Assembly (NCBI GenBank): GCA_039105265.1
Contig: JAPFFF010000039.1
Coordinates: 62,001-126,000 of the forward strand
Direction of reading: 5' to 3'
DNA: 64,000 nt
Source: Tritrichomonas musculus
Taxonomy: Eukaryota > Parabasalia > Tritrichomonadida > Tritrichomonadidae
Shown: positions 11,269 to 22,460 of the stretch, in pieces
Layout: every line of letters begins with the position of its first letter
How positions within the stretch are numbered: position 1 is the stretch's first letter
Notes under the pieces: model-generated
What the model saw: only the letters and a program-made list of their open reading frames with translations
What the model was told of the DNA's origin: nothing
Databases searched by the model: none
Position numbers and translations under genes: made by a program

Positions 11269-14200
11269 TCATTTCTTTGACTCAACCAAGTAAGTCAAAA
11301 CGGTTCCCTTTTTAATTTCAATTTGTCCTCTTTCTTTAATCACGAAGCTTCCACCATAAATGAGTTCGTAAGTAGATCTAGAGATATGAACCTTCATTGG
11401 GACACCGTGATGCTCCATCTGTTGGGCCATATTGATAGCGGGACCTAGAATTTCAAAGGTAGGCTTCTCAGTACCAAGGACTCCGGCAACGATAGGGCCG
11501 CCCGTATTAACACCAACACGAATTCTCAAAGACAAGTTCATTTCTTTATTATTTTCTTCGATTGCCTGAATCGCCTCCAAGCCGAATTCGACTGTTTCTT
11601 TAGCATGAACGGCGGCCTGGTTAATTTCGACGAAAATTCCGCCAGAACACATGTAACAATCACCGATGCATTTGATTTTTGTCATTGTTCCATGCGTTGC
11701 CAGCAGAGCATCGAACTTTCTAAAGAGGGCATTCAAAGTGGACATGACCATGGCAGCTGTATTCGAAGCGCACCAAGGAGTGAACTCAACAATATCGAGG
11801 AAAAGAATACTTGCTGATTGGACGCCAAAGCTAATGTTTTTCTCACCATCTTGAACACGTTTGACCAAATTTGGCGGAAGAATTGATGATAATAAATGAT
11901 CGCTTTTAGCTCGTTCTTCGGCAATTAACGTATTATAAAGAATAGCTTGTGTTTCATCACGTGTTACAATTACAACGTTCTCTGCAATTCGATTGCATTG
12001 GATATCAAGAAAACATTTATTATCATCGTCTGGTTTTTTGAATTCAACATTTGCTTTTGAATCGCTCTTCTCAAAAAGTTCATTAATATTGCCTTTAAAC
12101 ATCGAACTATTTGAAAAGAATTCTTGAATGTCTGTGTCAATGAATTCTTTAGAATCAACGCCATAAATACGTTCTGTTGCTTTGTTAAGCCTTGTTACTT
12201 TAAAGTTAGAATTGCAAACAATGACACTGTCTGGAATGCTTTGCACAATTGAGTCAAAGAATGCACTGTTGTGTGAAGAAGTATCTCTCGATTTTGATGA
12301 GAAATCGCCTGTTAAAATGTCCATAATTTTCGGTGTTTGAAGAACAACGTTAGGTGGACATGAAGCTAATAAACTCAAAGCAAATCTCATCTTTGTTTCA
12401 GATTGATGAATAGCAACTAAAATAAAGACAAGAATGATAAAAGCAACAATTAACACTATAATGACAATTGCTTTAACTGGTGGGAAAATGTTGCTTAAAT
12501 TATTTTGCATTTCGGGAACAATGTTACCGAACATTGGGAACAATAATTGACTACAAATTCCCATTGTCATTATGTTCCATAATTGTTGAATATAAGGATG
12601 TGATACGTTAAAGTATTTAGGTTCACCTTCGCGTATTTGATTCAATACAATCATGACTAATGGTTTGAAAATATTGACTTGAATATTGGCCGGATAACAG
12701 CTGAAATAGTCAGGTGGTCCTAAACTCAAATTGACATCTTCACAGCCATCATTTATTGAATCTGCTACAAGAACAGCCGATTCATACAATGAATAAGGTG
12801 GAACATTGTTTGTCTCGCCTCCATATCGTGCTGAATGATAGTATTCAATGAATGTTCCGACTGATTGAGTAACGTATTCAGTTATGTTGTCACGAATGAA
12901 TTTTGTTTTCTCATCTTCTAAATCTTCACATTTATAATCAACTGTTCCCGAGATTCCACGGCAATGTGTCAATAAAAGCAAGTTATCAAGTGCGCCAATT
13001 GTAGCGAAACCAAAACTGGAAGTTCCCAAAATGAATCCCAAATGAGGCGAATTATTTTGTAATTTCTTTGCAACTTCAGGGAATGTTAAAGCTAAAATTA
13101 CAGTGCATACAAGTGCACATACTAATAATAACAATGATGTTGCTGTTAATATTGTTTTATCATGCGATTTCATTGAGGATGCATCACTTGAAGAAAAGAT
13201 TTTTAATATGTTTTCATCTTGCTTATTGAGATCAGAATCAATTTCTTCAACTTTGCCCATTTCATCATCACTATTACTCTTGTTCATCATTCGTAATGAT
13301 TCAGACACTGCAGAAACAACATTTTTCGGAAGAGTAGTTAAACATTTATAAATTTGTTTCTTACATTTTTCAAGTGATTCTAATTGATAAACGAGAATGC
13401 CAATGATAATCAATGCATAAACGATACAAACAAACAAACAAATAAACATTGATAAATTTTCAACACTATCAACATTCTTCAATAAGAAAGCATTCATTGC
13501 ACGTAGCGCATAAGTAATGTAATCAGAAATCACTCCATAATTCATATAAGAATTCAAAAAGCTTGTCTGTCTTTGTAATTTCCAGCATTCTTCAGCATTG
13601 TCAGCACTACAATTCATTTGAATGATTTCGTCAATTATTTTCGATGACGACATTGCAACATCTGAAACAGCTCCTTGCAATGTTGATGGTATAGGTATTG
13701 AATCATTCATTGCACGATACCATCTATAAGGAATACTACCAGAAAAGACAATTTCATGGACTGGATCAACGTCTGGATCACCTTTTCGATAAGAACGATA
13801 AGCACTCACTTGCTCAACATTTGAAGACAACAATTGTAGCAAAAAGCGAAGCATATCAACCGTCTCATTTACAGAACCATAAGCTTCAGGCGCCATATTA
13901 AACAACGGCGCTGGATAAAAACCGATTTCTTCACACAAATAATGATTCACAAATAAAGGTACTTCAATCGACAATGCTCTTAAATAAGATAAATGATACT
14001 CATAGTAGAGACATTGTGACAATGAATCGGAATACTGCGGAATTAGGACCATCATGATCACAGCAGGTAGAAGAATGAGAATCAAATAGAGGAAAATGTT
14101 CCAGAACCTAATACATGTTGTTCCTGGTATTTTTAATGTTCTAATGTAATCACGAATGACATTTATTTGATCAACCGAGTCGTTTTGATTAACATGATTG

Positions 14201-15981
14201 CTTTCATCCGCTGTGCTTTCGCCTTCATTAATGAAGGACTCTGACTCAGTCAACGTGGGTTGAGTATATGAATCACTTACTGTGGGTGGAAGGTTCGGAA
14301 ATGCGTGGAATCCAAGGATGTTTGTATGATCTGGGTTAACTAAAATGCCGCGATGTAAACATCCAACTTTTTCAGTCCATTCAGCGATCTGTGTAGGATC
14401 ACAATCAATCTCGTGAACAAATCGAAGATAGCTACGTGCAACGAATCTATTGTTTGGATATTGTGCAAGCAAATGATTGAAGTAAGAACGTGATTTATTA
14501 ACGCTATTATAAGCATTGTTGATAGACGCTTCCATTTCATTAATCGAGCCTTGAATAGCAAGATCCCAAACATGACGAAGTTTTCTTTTAGTTACTTGAA
14601 CATGCTTAGCACTATGATTCAATTTCGCTTTTAATGAAGAGCTTAAAGAAGACTCTCTTTGCATGTAAATAGTGCGTGCCTGCGCTATTGATTGTTTGGC
14701 CAAATTTCCCTTCAATTTATTAGCAGACATTGTGTATATTATGTGTGAAAGAAACGTGTTTTCATTTGGATAAATTGCTACAAATTTGCCAAACGTTACC
14801 CACAGTTTGACATTCTCGGGCCACTTGTCCGTGCCATCCCGAAATATCTGCCAATTGAGCACAGCAGGATGGGCAAATTGCATTCCAACTATTCCTAAGT
14901 TTATCACTTCTTTGGGGCCTTTTAGGTCATCGATTGTTAAGTTCTTGTTATGGTACTCGTCAAGGGTCTTCATTTGCTTCCTTAGATGGGCCTTCAACAA
15001 GAAAGATGACAAGAAATAAACAATCACCAACACTATCAAAAAGATTAAAATTTCAGCAAAACTTGCGCTGCGCCCGATGATGATATAAATGCCCATGACG
15101 AAGGTGAAAACGCAAGATGTAATGGAGGATGAAAAGACAAGACGCTTGTTGGATGAACTGATGTATGAACCGGGTGTGTAAACGGACGTTAAGCCGGCCA
15201 AATATAAAAGTGAAGCAACAAAAGTTAAAACTGCCGATGGGATCTTGCTAACTTGGGATGCGATGGCGAAGATGAGTGTAACTGCATTGGTAGTAATAAA
15301 TATGAAGGTTTGGGTGGAGCTTAGAACACTGAGTAATGAGTTAGGACGGAAAAGAAATGAAACTACGGATATCCGATCGAAAAACCAAAACCAAATAAAG
15401 AAACAAACCATGGAAAGAACAATTGAAAGAACTTCCGTTACAACGTCTAATTTGAGACCTGTCCCATCTATTATTCTTCCGATATCTTCACCTACTAAAT
15501 TTAAATTGATTGGATGTATTAGATAGCCAATTGTATGAATATATATCGATATAATGTACGCTAAAGCTTTCGGAAGTTTCGCTTGTTTTTTGTAATAATA
15601 AGCTGATCCAATGGTTATAATAAAAAATAATACGTTAATTCCAAAATAAATAAATTCAACTGCAACTGATGCATCACGTCGATTTTTAACTGGAACAATA
15701 TGGAAAAAAATTGAAATAATTGATACTGCTCTTCCAACAGATTGATTGGGATCCCATAACCTATTATATGCTGCACATAAACTTGGGCCAATAAATTGAA
15801 TCATTCTCCAAACTGTAATTACGTTGTGCATTGGAAAAAAGCTTGGAACAGCTGAATCTAAATATGTAAATAAAGCAAATAGATGATTTCGAAGGATTTT
15901 TATATACGATTGTTTGATCATTCCACCATATCTGTTATCGCCATTGTTTGTTGGATGATTCATTGAGTCATGGGCTGACAT
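11269..15981 (-). CDS. Multi-membrane PAS-domain class III adenylate/guanylate cyclase
   Basis: This 1570-residue protein would make cyclic nucleotide at a membrane. About eight hydrophobic segments occupy residues ~60-340, followed by a soluble part to ~635 and further single membrane helices at ~640, ~880, ~945 and ~1180 that bracket loops rich in possible N-glycosylation sites. A PAS domain (~1240-1345) precedes the C-terminal catalytic domain (~1385-1565). The catalytic domain keeps the first metal Asp in FLDIVEFT (~1395), the second in KCIGDCYM (~1442), and TGGPIVAGVLG. In KIKCIGD the base-reading Lys of adenylate cyclases is present; FEILGPAINMAQQME has Glu where adenylate cyclases usually have Asp, and Gln where the transition-state Arg is expected. 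Adenylate specificity is therefore likely but not certain. The arrangement is that of the expanded trichomonad cyclase family. Start chosen as the first ATG of the long frame. Confidence 0.93.
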   Translation of the reverse strand: MSAHDSMNHPTNNGDNRYGGMIKQSYIKILRNHLFALFTYLDSAVPSFFPMHNVITVWRMIQFIGPSLCAAYNRLWDPNQSVGRAVSIISIFFHIVPVKNRRDASVAVEFIYFGINVLFFIITIGSAYYYKKQAKLPKALAYIISIYIHTIGYLIHPINLNLVGEDIGRIIDGTGLKLDVVTEVLSIVLSMVCFFIWFWFFDRISVVSFLFRPNSLLSVLSSTQTFIFITTNAVTLIFAIASQVSKIPSAVLTFVASLLYLAGLTSVYTPGSYISSSNKRLVFSSSITSCVFTFVMGIYIIIGRSASFAEILIFLIVLVIVYFLSSFLLKAHLRKQMKTLDEYHNKNLTIDDLKGPKEVINLGIVGMQFAHPAVLNWQIFRDGTDKWPENVKLWVTFGKFVAIYPNENTFLSHIIYTMSANKLKGNLAKQSIAQARTIYMQRESSLSSSLKAKLNHSAKHVQVTKRKLRHVWDLAIQGSINEMEASINNAYNSVNKSRSYFNHLLAQYPNNRFVARSYLRFVHEIDCDPTQIAEWTEKVGCLHRGILVNPDHTNILGFHAFPNLPPTVSDSYTQPTLTESESFINEGESTADESNHVNQNDSVDQINVIRDYIRTLKIPGTTCIRFWNIFLYLILILLPAVIMMVLIPQYSDSLSQCLYYEYHLSYLRALSIEVPLFVNHYLCEEIGFYPAPLFNMAPEAYGSVNETVDMLRFLLQLLSSNVEQVSAYRSYRKGDPDVDPVHEIVFSGSIPYRWYRAMNDSIPIPSTLQGAVSDVAMSSSKIIDEIIQMNCSADNAEECWKLQRQTSFLNSYMNYGVISDYITYALRAMNAFLLKNVDSVENLSMFICLFVCIVYALIIIGILVYQLESLEKCKKQIYKCLTTLPKNVVSAVSESLRMMNKSNSDDEMGKVEEIDSDLNKQDENILKIFSSSDASSMKSHDKTILTATSLLLLVCALVCTVILALTFPEVAKKLQNNSPHLGFILGTSSFGFATIGALDNLLLLTHCRGISGTVDYKCEDLEDEKTKFIRDNITEYVTQSVGTFIEYYHSARYGGETNNVPPYSLYESAVLVADSINDGCEDVNLSLGPPDYFSCYPANIQVNIFKPLVMIVLNQIREGEPKYFNVSHPYIQQLWNIMTMGICSQLLFPMFGNIVPEMQNNLSNIFPPVKAIVIIVLIVAFIILVFILVAIHQSETKMRFALSLLASCPPNVVLQTPKIMDILTGDFSSKSRDTSSHNSAFFDSIVQSIPDSVIVCNSNFKVTRLNKATERIYGVDSKEFIDTDIQEFFSNSSMFKGNINELFEKSDSKANVEFKKPDDDNKCFLDIQCNRIAENVVIVTRDETQAILYNTLIAEERAKSDHLLSSILPPNLVKRVQDGEKNISFGVQSASILFLDIVEFTPWCASNTAAMVMSTLNALFRKFDALLATHGTMTKIKCIGDCYMCSGGIFVEINQAAVHAKETVEFGLEAIQAIEENNKEMNLSLRIRVGVNTGGPIVAGVLGTEKPTFEILGPAINMAQQMEHHGVPMKVHISRSTYELIYGGSFVIKERGQIEIKKGTVLTYLVESKK

Positions 15982-16514
15982 AGGTATTAATTTTTTTAAA
16001 AAATATTCTTTTCAAATTATTTTTTTAAATTGAATTAAAAATCGTTATTATTTAAAATATTTTTAAACTTGATTTTTGAATTTCTTTTGTGTTTTATATA
16101 ATACTTATATTTCTATTTATTTTGCACACAAAAAATTAATAACGTAGAAATAGATTTTTATTCAAATTAACCATAAATATTTATGTAGATTTGAATGGAG
16201 TCGATATTTTCAATACTATTAATTAGATCCTGAATTTTTGATTGTTTACTTAATTATTTTAATATTTTCTATTTGTTATTGATTTATTTAGTAATTAAAT
16301 TTAATAATTAGCTTTATTCAAATTCATTATATGGTTATATTTGAAAAGGTATATCAAAATTAAAAAGTAATAGTAGTAAATATGGAAATGTTTCTTCTTC
16401 ATTATTAATTTAAAATTAAAGAAATGAAATGATTTGGTGGGTGAAAATAAATGCTATCAAATATTTCAATGTATCATTTAAAATATTCTATTAGTTTTAA
16501 TAAAACTAAAATTT

Positions 16515-16561
<47 letters not shown>

Positions 16562-16852
16562 ATCTTTGCTTTTTCATAAATTAAAAATAATGATAAAGCA
16601 ATGGAAATGAAATAATAAAAATGAAACGTTATAAACTATCAAGTATTGAATTTTTTTTTTTTAAATGGCTTTAACTTTTTCCAAGAATATATCATAGATT
16701 TCAATACAATCTTTCAATAAATCTTTTTGATACGCGTTCACCAAAATATAAAAATGCAAGTAAAAATGCATTTTCATATAAGTAAGAAATTTTGAAATTT
16801 GTACGTTAAATGAAATAGAAATTTATTCAAATTTGAGATGTAACTTTTTTAG
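15982..16852. other. AT-rich intergenic region with a 40-plus poly-A tract
   Basis: No gene is seen. It is the 5' flank of the cyclase gene. A run of more than 40 A lies at about 16519-16560. I could not point to a convincing initiator motif next to the cyclase ATG. Confidence 0.6.
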
Positions 16853-17067
16853 ATAAACCTTTTTAAAAAAACATTACCTCCATCTCAATTTAAAATAATC
16901 ATATCTTTATATTTTAAATATGAATTTATTTTTAAAAATTTAATTAATATTATGATAATTATATAATATATTATTAATGAAGAATAATGCAATTAAATTG
17001 TTTTATAAAAAAGATAAAATGATTTAAAATTTGAAATGGAGGTAAAGTTTTTTGAACTCAGTTTATG
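16853..17067. repeat. 215-bp imperfect foldback
   Basis: Arms of about 45-50 bp match as inverted copies, the core being TTACCTCCAT(C/T)TCAA beside AAAAAAC; the left arm is at about 16853-16905 and the right at about 17015-17067. No target duplication is evident. It resembles a decayed MITE. Confidence 0.6.
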
Positions 17068-17498
17068 TTAAACGCTCAATTATTCATTCAAATTTTTTTC
17101 AATTAAATAAAAAACATTTCTGATAAAATTTCCGAGCAGTTTTTTACTAATTTTCTTTTATAATCAATATTCTTAAAATTAAAATGATTTCCTTATATTA
17201 TTTACTCTATTTAAAATTATTATCATTATTATTATCATTTTTAATTATTTATAAATAATTAATTTAATTTTACCGCAAGAAATTTAATAATATTTTTAAA
17301 ATCTATTATTTTTTTTAAATATGCTCTGAATTTTTTTTTTTTTAGAAATATGAAAGAATAAAACGATGAGCTTTCCGATGTTTTCCATCTTCGATTTGAT
17401 GTTTTATGCATTTTTTATCTACAACCAAGCCATGATAAGTTAAAAAAAAAAACATTGCTTAAATGCTAAATTCGATTTTTTTAATATTTATGATAAAC
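17068..17498. other. AT-rich spacer, no feature
   Basis: I see no gene or clear repeat here beyond homopolymer T runs near 17331. Confidence 0.6.
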
Positions 17499-17701
17499 AG
17501 ACCACCAGGCATAAAATTTTTTCTATTAAAAATGCTCCATATTTTAAATACTAATAACACTCTATATAGCAATTACAAATATTAAATATTTTAAAAAAAT
17601 TGGCGCAGAATTTTAAGATAAAATTATTTGTATGTAGATAAATATTTCTAAGAAATATGATCGTTTTTTAATAAATTGAAAGCTTTATTTCATAAATTAA
17701 G
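17499..17701. mobile_element. Truncated inverted copy of the 9078-10167 element end
   Basis: Starting AGACCACCAGGCATAAAATT, this 203-bp stretch matches the reverse complement of about 9962-10167 at about 95% and then diverges abruptly after CATAAATTA. It is one end of the element only; I find no second terminus nearby. Confidence 0.85.
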
Positions 17702-17853
17702 GAGGTAGGTTTTTTAGTCTCTGGTAAAGTTATGACTATATAAAAGAATATATTTCTGAAGGATTAATCGTTTTTCAATTAAACTCATACAATTATTTGC
17801 GGTATCATATTCAAATGAAAAAACGTGTAAACATTTGTAAGGCAAGGAATTGA

Positions 17854-18162
17854 ATGATGCAACAGCCATTTATCCAATCTCTTGACTTGGACACACGACG
17901 AACAGATCAGGATTTAAATGATTCAAATTTTATTCTTAATTTCCATGGTTCAATTTATTTAATGACGCCACCTTATAGCAATGTTCAACTCAAATCAAAA
18001 ACAATTATTCTATTTTTGTGTTCACTTCAACCAAACTATTTTGATTTTCAATTGACATCATCTTCAATACGTGCAAAAGATGAAAAAAAATTAAAAGTAA
18101 GATTAAAATTAAAGAAGAAAGTACAGATAAAGCTATTTCAAAATCTATTTCGACTCATGTGA
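17854..18162 (+). CDS. Unrecognised 102-residue open frame, probably a remnant
   Basis: I do not recognise the product. The first ~65 residues have ordinary composition, while the end is Lys-rich and reads like low-complexity run-off. It sits between a transposon fragment and a decayed transposase. It may be the start of a broken gene whose continuation in other frames is lost. No domain is assigned. Confidence 0.3.
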   Translation: MMQQPFIQSLDLDTRRTDQDLNDSNFILNFHGSIYLMTPPYSNVQLKSKTIILFLCSLQPNYFDFQLTSSSIRAKDEKKLKVRLKLKKKVQIKLFQNLFRLM

Positions 18163-18272
18163 GAATTCATTTTACATTCAAATACTCAGCACCTCAACTG
18201 CCGTAAAATATGATCTTATTTGTTTGAAACCGAACGAAAGAGAAATCAGAATATTTAAGTACAAGCCAGCTT

Positions 18273-19140
18273 TTGTCAAAAAATCAAATTTCAAAAGGTC
18301 CTGAAAAAATTTTCAGTTCTTTGTCGGTATTATTTAACAACAAAAACGCACTTCAAAATGTTAACGATTTCAATGCTTGGCTTTTCTATCAATATTCTCC
18401 TTTTATTAGAAAAACGATAGCAAGGAAAGACATGAAAGATATAAATCCTTCAAATGATATTAATGAAATATTTAAAAAGTATGGAGGAAATTTTTTTATA
18501 CTCAAAGGCGAAGGCCCATGTATAAGTAATAATCGTGTAGAGACCTTAAAATACGAATTGAAAGGCGCATTCTCTTAATTGAAAACATGCTACAAGATTA
18601 TCATCCACCTGAAATGATTGTTAATTTGGGGAAAAATCTTATTTTTTTTTTTTTTTTAGTGAGCCTTCAAAAGGTTAAAAAAATCTGTTTTTACAACGAA
18701 AAATTGTCAAATTTCATCAAATTAGAGAGGAAAAGTAGAATTGCATCATATTTCCTTTGTTGCATGCATTACATGCATTACATCTGCATGTTCTTCTCTT
18801 AGGTCATTACTTTTATCAAGACCAATTAGAATTGACAAAGATAATTATGATATTTCCTTTGAGTCATGAGAAAGTCACTTCACAATTAAGTAGGGTTACA
18901 TGGCCAAAAAATCAATGGAATTTTGGCTACAAAACATAGTGGCATCATATGTTAAAGAACTCAGAAAATAATTAATTACTAATCGCATATGTGGCATTAT
19001 TTATGACGAAGTCACTGAAATTTTGAACTAAAATGGGAACATAGAAATTATTCTTATTCCACCTCATTCTTTTCATATGGATGATTTGTCATTCTGAGAA
19101 ATTGAGAAGTCAAAAATTCCCCCTTAAAATTGAGAGCACG
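18273..19140 (+). pseudogene. Decayed DDE_1 (pogo/Tc5-like) transposase
   Basis: The first open piece (18273-18578, 101 residues) runs into PPEMIVNLG at about 18600, which sits where DDE_1 transposases have the first catalytic block (usually N-DE). About 430 bp later IILIPPHSFHM (near 19045) matches the (L/I)PPHxxH block that precedes the third catalytic Asp, followed by a possible K-rich segment. The pieces lie in several frames with several stops, so it cannot make transposase. This is a plain cut-and-paste DNA transposon relic. The N-terminal part is divergent and could belong to something else. Confidence 0.55.
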
Positions 19141-19365
19141 ATATGCAAAAAACGGGTAATGAAAATAAAAACAAACTTGGTTTCATTTAAGGCTAGTTCA
19201 TACAAGCAATTTCCAACCAATAATGCATTTTATTTTTTAATAATCTATTAAATAAAAATTTTATAACGTTATTATATAAAAATTTTTGTTTAATTTCTTT
19301 CTTTTCTTTTTTATTACGTTTTTTTCAGAATTATTAATGTTTAACTTCACTTTTTTATTTTCAGG
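19141..19365. other. Short AT-rich spacer between two transposase genes
   Basis: It should contain the 5' end of the following transposon, but I could not identify a terminal inverted repeat or TA duplication. Confidence 0.5.
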
Positions 19366-20892
19366 ATGCAATCAAAACAAGGGATTTTTGACTCAATACC
19401 TATTTGTATTAAAAGAGGTCCTTATATAGAGTACAAAAAGTTTCCAGATACAGTTGAGAAAGTACTGTTTATATTAACAAATTATGAAGCAGGTGATATC
19501 GACAAAATTACCAAAAAAACTGGCTTTAAAAGAAGAACAATATACGATTGGTTGAGTCGAATTAAAGAAGATCAGACATACAATCCATTAGATAAACACG
19601 AAAGACCTAATTCGAGAATATTCACAGAAGAAGATATTATTGCTCTGAGTATATTTCATAATGAATTAGCAAAAGGAAAATGCTTTTGTGACATGAATGC
19701 AATAGAAATATTGACAGATGCTTATATACAAAAACATGAAGATGATGAAGAATTTGATACAACATTTAATGTATCCAAAGGATATATATATAATTTTAAA
19801 ATTAGAAAATGTTGATCATAACTTTGTATCGAAATTATGTCATTTAAAACGACGTCCATCTAACAATCAAATATTTATTGATAATTTTATAAATGATATA
19901 GGAAATCTATTAGAAAATGTTGATCATAGCAGAATAATTAATATTGATGGAACTGCCATTTTCCTAGCACCTAAAAATTTAAAGATATGGCATTGTAAAG
20001 GACAGGATGATGTAAGTGTTCCAGTTGGTTTCAACGAGAAACAAAGAGTAACAGCACTTTGTGCAATAAGTGCTGACGGATCCAAGCACAATATACAGTT
20101 TATTGCCAAAGGTACTACTCCAGCAGTTATTGATTCTCAATTAGGAGATGTGTTTCCACATTTATCAGCTTTTTCCGAGAAAGGATGGTCTACAAATGAA
20201 ACAATTTACAAGTATTTGAACTACATAAAATCTTTATTTAATGACAATCAAGAAATTCATGTGATACTTGACATTTATTCTTCACTAACGTCTGAAGAAA
20301 CTAAAGAAGCGGCCAGAGATCTAGGCATTACATTCCAGCTGGCTATACAGATTTGTATCAGCCGCAGGATATGAAAATCTTTGCTATTATTAAAGCATAC
20401 TTGAGACACATGATACGAATGTACCTTAGGGAAGATAGAATAATGACCAAAGCTGATGTTTGTGCATTAATGATTCGAGCATGGGAAAAGCTTGAACCTG
20501 ATAAAATACAAGAGGCTTTCGATGAGATCATAAATAAGGGAAAATGGAAAGGAGTAAACCTTAATGACCTTCCTCTCATGCATACCTGTAAGCATTATAA
20601 ATCAAGCAGTGAAGAAAAGAAGAAAATGATACTTGATGCACAAACGGATCAATCGAGTAAAGATCAGAGTGATGTGCCATTTATAGAATATGTACTAAGA
20701 GCATTTGGCAACAGCACAAAAGTTTCAAGAGACTCGGTCATTAAGTATGTTCATGAAAATGCTGATTTTGAAAATGAGATAAGTGTTTATTCAGCAAATG
20801 GAAAAATGCTGGCTGCAATAAGTTTATTACTTGTTTATCAGATATTGCAAAAAGATGATGAAGAATCAGACATACTTGTTAAAACAATATGA
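19366..20892 (+). pseudogene. pogo/Tigger-like DDE_1 transposase with two frameshifts
   Basis: Three overlapping pieces form one transposase-like reading. 19366-19815 carries a helix-turn-helix N-terminus (ITKKTGFKRRTIYDWLSRIK). 19718-20374 carries the first catalytic Asp in IINIDGTAIF and the second in VILDIYSSLTSEE. 20353-20892 begins at YQPQDMKIFAIIKAYLR, the QPLD-type block with the third Asp, followed by a helical C-terminus. Frame changes fall near 19800-19815 and near 20330-20345; at the second, the sequence encoding PAGYTDLYQPQD is intact in one frame while the upstream frame runs on to a stop. The gene is therefore not translatable as one protein, unless the shifts are sequencing errors. 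Only two lesions suggest a fairly recent death. DDE_1 family is well supported; the subfamily is an inference. Confidence 0.82.
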
Positions 20893-20947
20893 ATCTTTAT
20901 ATATATATCAGCATCACTAATATCAAGTATTACTTTTTTAATTTTCA

Positions 20948-21262
20948 ATAAGTGATTTCAAAAGCACAGCTATTAGGATAAGTGTCAATAGAAATAGTTT
21001 ATATTTTATATGATTTATAAGAGTAATGACTCTTGTTATTTTTTAATACCAATGCTTTATTAACATTGTATAAGTGATTTCAAAAGCATAGCTATTAGGA
21101 TAAGTGTCAATAGAAATAGTTTATATTTTATATGATTTATAAGAGTAATGACTCTTGCTATTTTTTAATACCAATGCTTTATTAACATTGTATAAGTGAT
21201 TTCAAAAGCACAGCTATTAGGATAAGTGTCAATAGAAATAGTTTATATTTTATATGATTTAT
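20948..21262. repeat. 122-bp tandem repeat, about 2.6 copies
   Basis: ATAAGTGATTTCAAAAGCA starts at 20948, 21070 and 21192, an exact 122-bp period with only a few mismatches; the third copy is partial. It lies directly downstream of the pogo-like transposase and may be part of that element's 3' non-coding end. Confidence 0.92.
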
Positions 21263-21382
21263 AAAAACTATTGTTCCATTAACTCTCGTAAATACTCAGT
21301 TGGGATTTTGTATTTGTTTTAATAATATTTTTATGAAGATATAATTGAAAATTATATCGAAGCAAGTATCACCTGATTTGCG

Positions 21383-21693
21383 ATGACATCCCTTCCTCAA
21401 GATATCCTCGTTTATACTACATGTTTATGAATTGCTCAGAAAGACAATGACACGCTCAAAAGTAGTAATGCTCAATTACTCCAGCAGATAGAAAAATCAA
21501 TTCAGATCTTAATGCACAATTATTATTAAATAATCGTTTGAAAACCAAATTTAAGAATATAAAAAACGAAAAGCTGCAAATCATTGAATAAAATGCGCAA
21601 ATGTTAAATCAAATATCTATTCTAAATTCAGAAATCCAAAAACAAGAGTCTTGTATTGCTAATCTCACAAAACAAGTTAAAGAAGCTTCTTAA
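21383..21693 (+). pseudogene. Coiled-coil protein pseudogene
   Basis: Read from ATG (TSLPQDILVYTTCL), the sequence codes for a heptad-like, Gln/Asn/Leu-rich coil (NAQLLQQIEKSIQ; later SEIQKQESCIANLTKQVKEA) but carries an in-frame TGA near 21427, a frame change near 21500 and a TAA near 21589. No specific family is recognised. Continuous coil-like coding on both sides of the lesions argues for a dead host gene rather than chance. Confidence 0.5.
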
Positions 21694-22460
21694 GCTTCTA
21701 TAAAACTGAAAAGTGGAGTTCTGTTTTTGGATTTCTGCACATAAATAATGGTGCAAATAAATAAAAAACATAATAATCATTTATATATTTCTTTTAATTA
21801 ACTTTTGATGATGATATTTACTTCTTTTTTATATATAAAAATAAAAATAATTTAATTTTTATTTTTATTAATATTTTTTCGGAGATATACATATTTTTAT
21901 TATTTCAAACAATATGTATTCAATAAATTCAATATGCTTCTGAAAAATAAAAATCTATTTTTAATGGCCATCAATGAATAATTGTGGTAAAGCAAATAAT
22001 CATTATATTCAATATTTAATTAAAGATATTATTTATCATTATTATCCATTTTTATGAAAAAAAAGTCCACGCACCTCTAATTTTTGAGACCATTTTTTTA
22101 CATTGAAATCTCAAAAACAATTAATCACCCAAATACATATTTGCTGTATTTAATATTTCTTCAGAATATATCTAATTTGTGAATCTTTAAACTATTTAAA
22201 GTTTTTTTAATATCATATGCACGTTTTAAAAATCATCTCTATTTTTTCAAACGTTCTTTGAAATATTGAAAAAAACTCGTTAATTTCTTTTTTAATATTT
22301 CTTAATAAATTCAAATAATTCTGAAAATAATCATGCTAACGTGTATTTTTCAATAAGCTAATCAGATTTTGATTTAAAATAACGAGTTTCAATTCAATTG
22401 ATTTTATACACAAAAGATGTGAAAAATATATTTCATATTTCAATTTGCAAAACAATAAAT
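21694..22460. other. AT-rich intergenic region, no feature
   Basis: I see no gene, RNA or repeat here. It is the 5' flank of the Myb gene. Confidence 0.6.

Noticed and set aside
13103-15526. Plus-strand frames of 67-93 codons within the cyclase gene
   Set aside because: Antisense shadows of a long, clearly coding gene.
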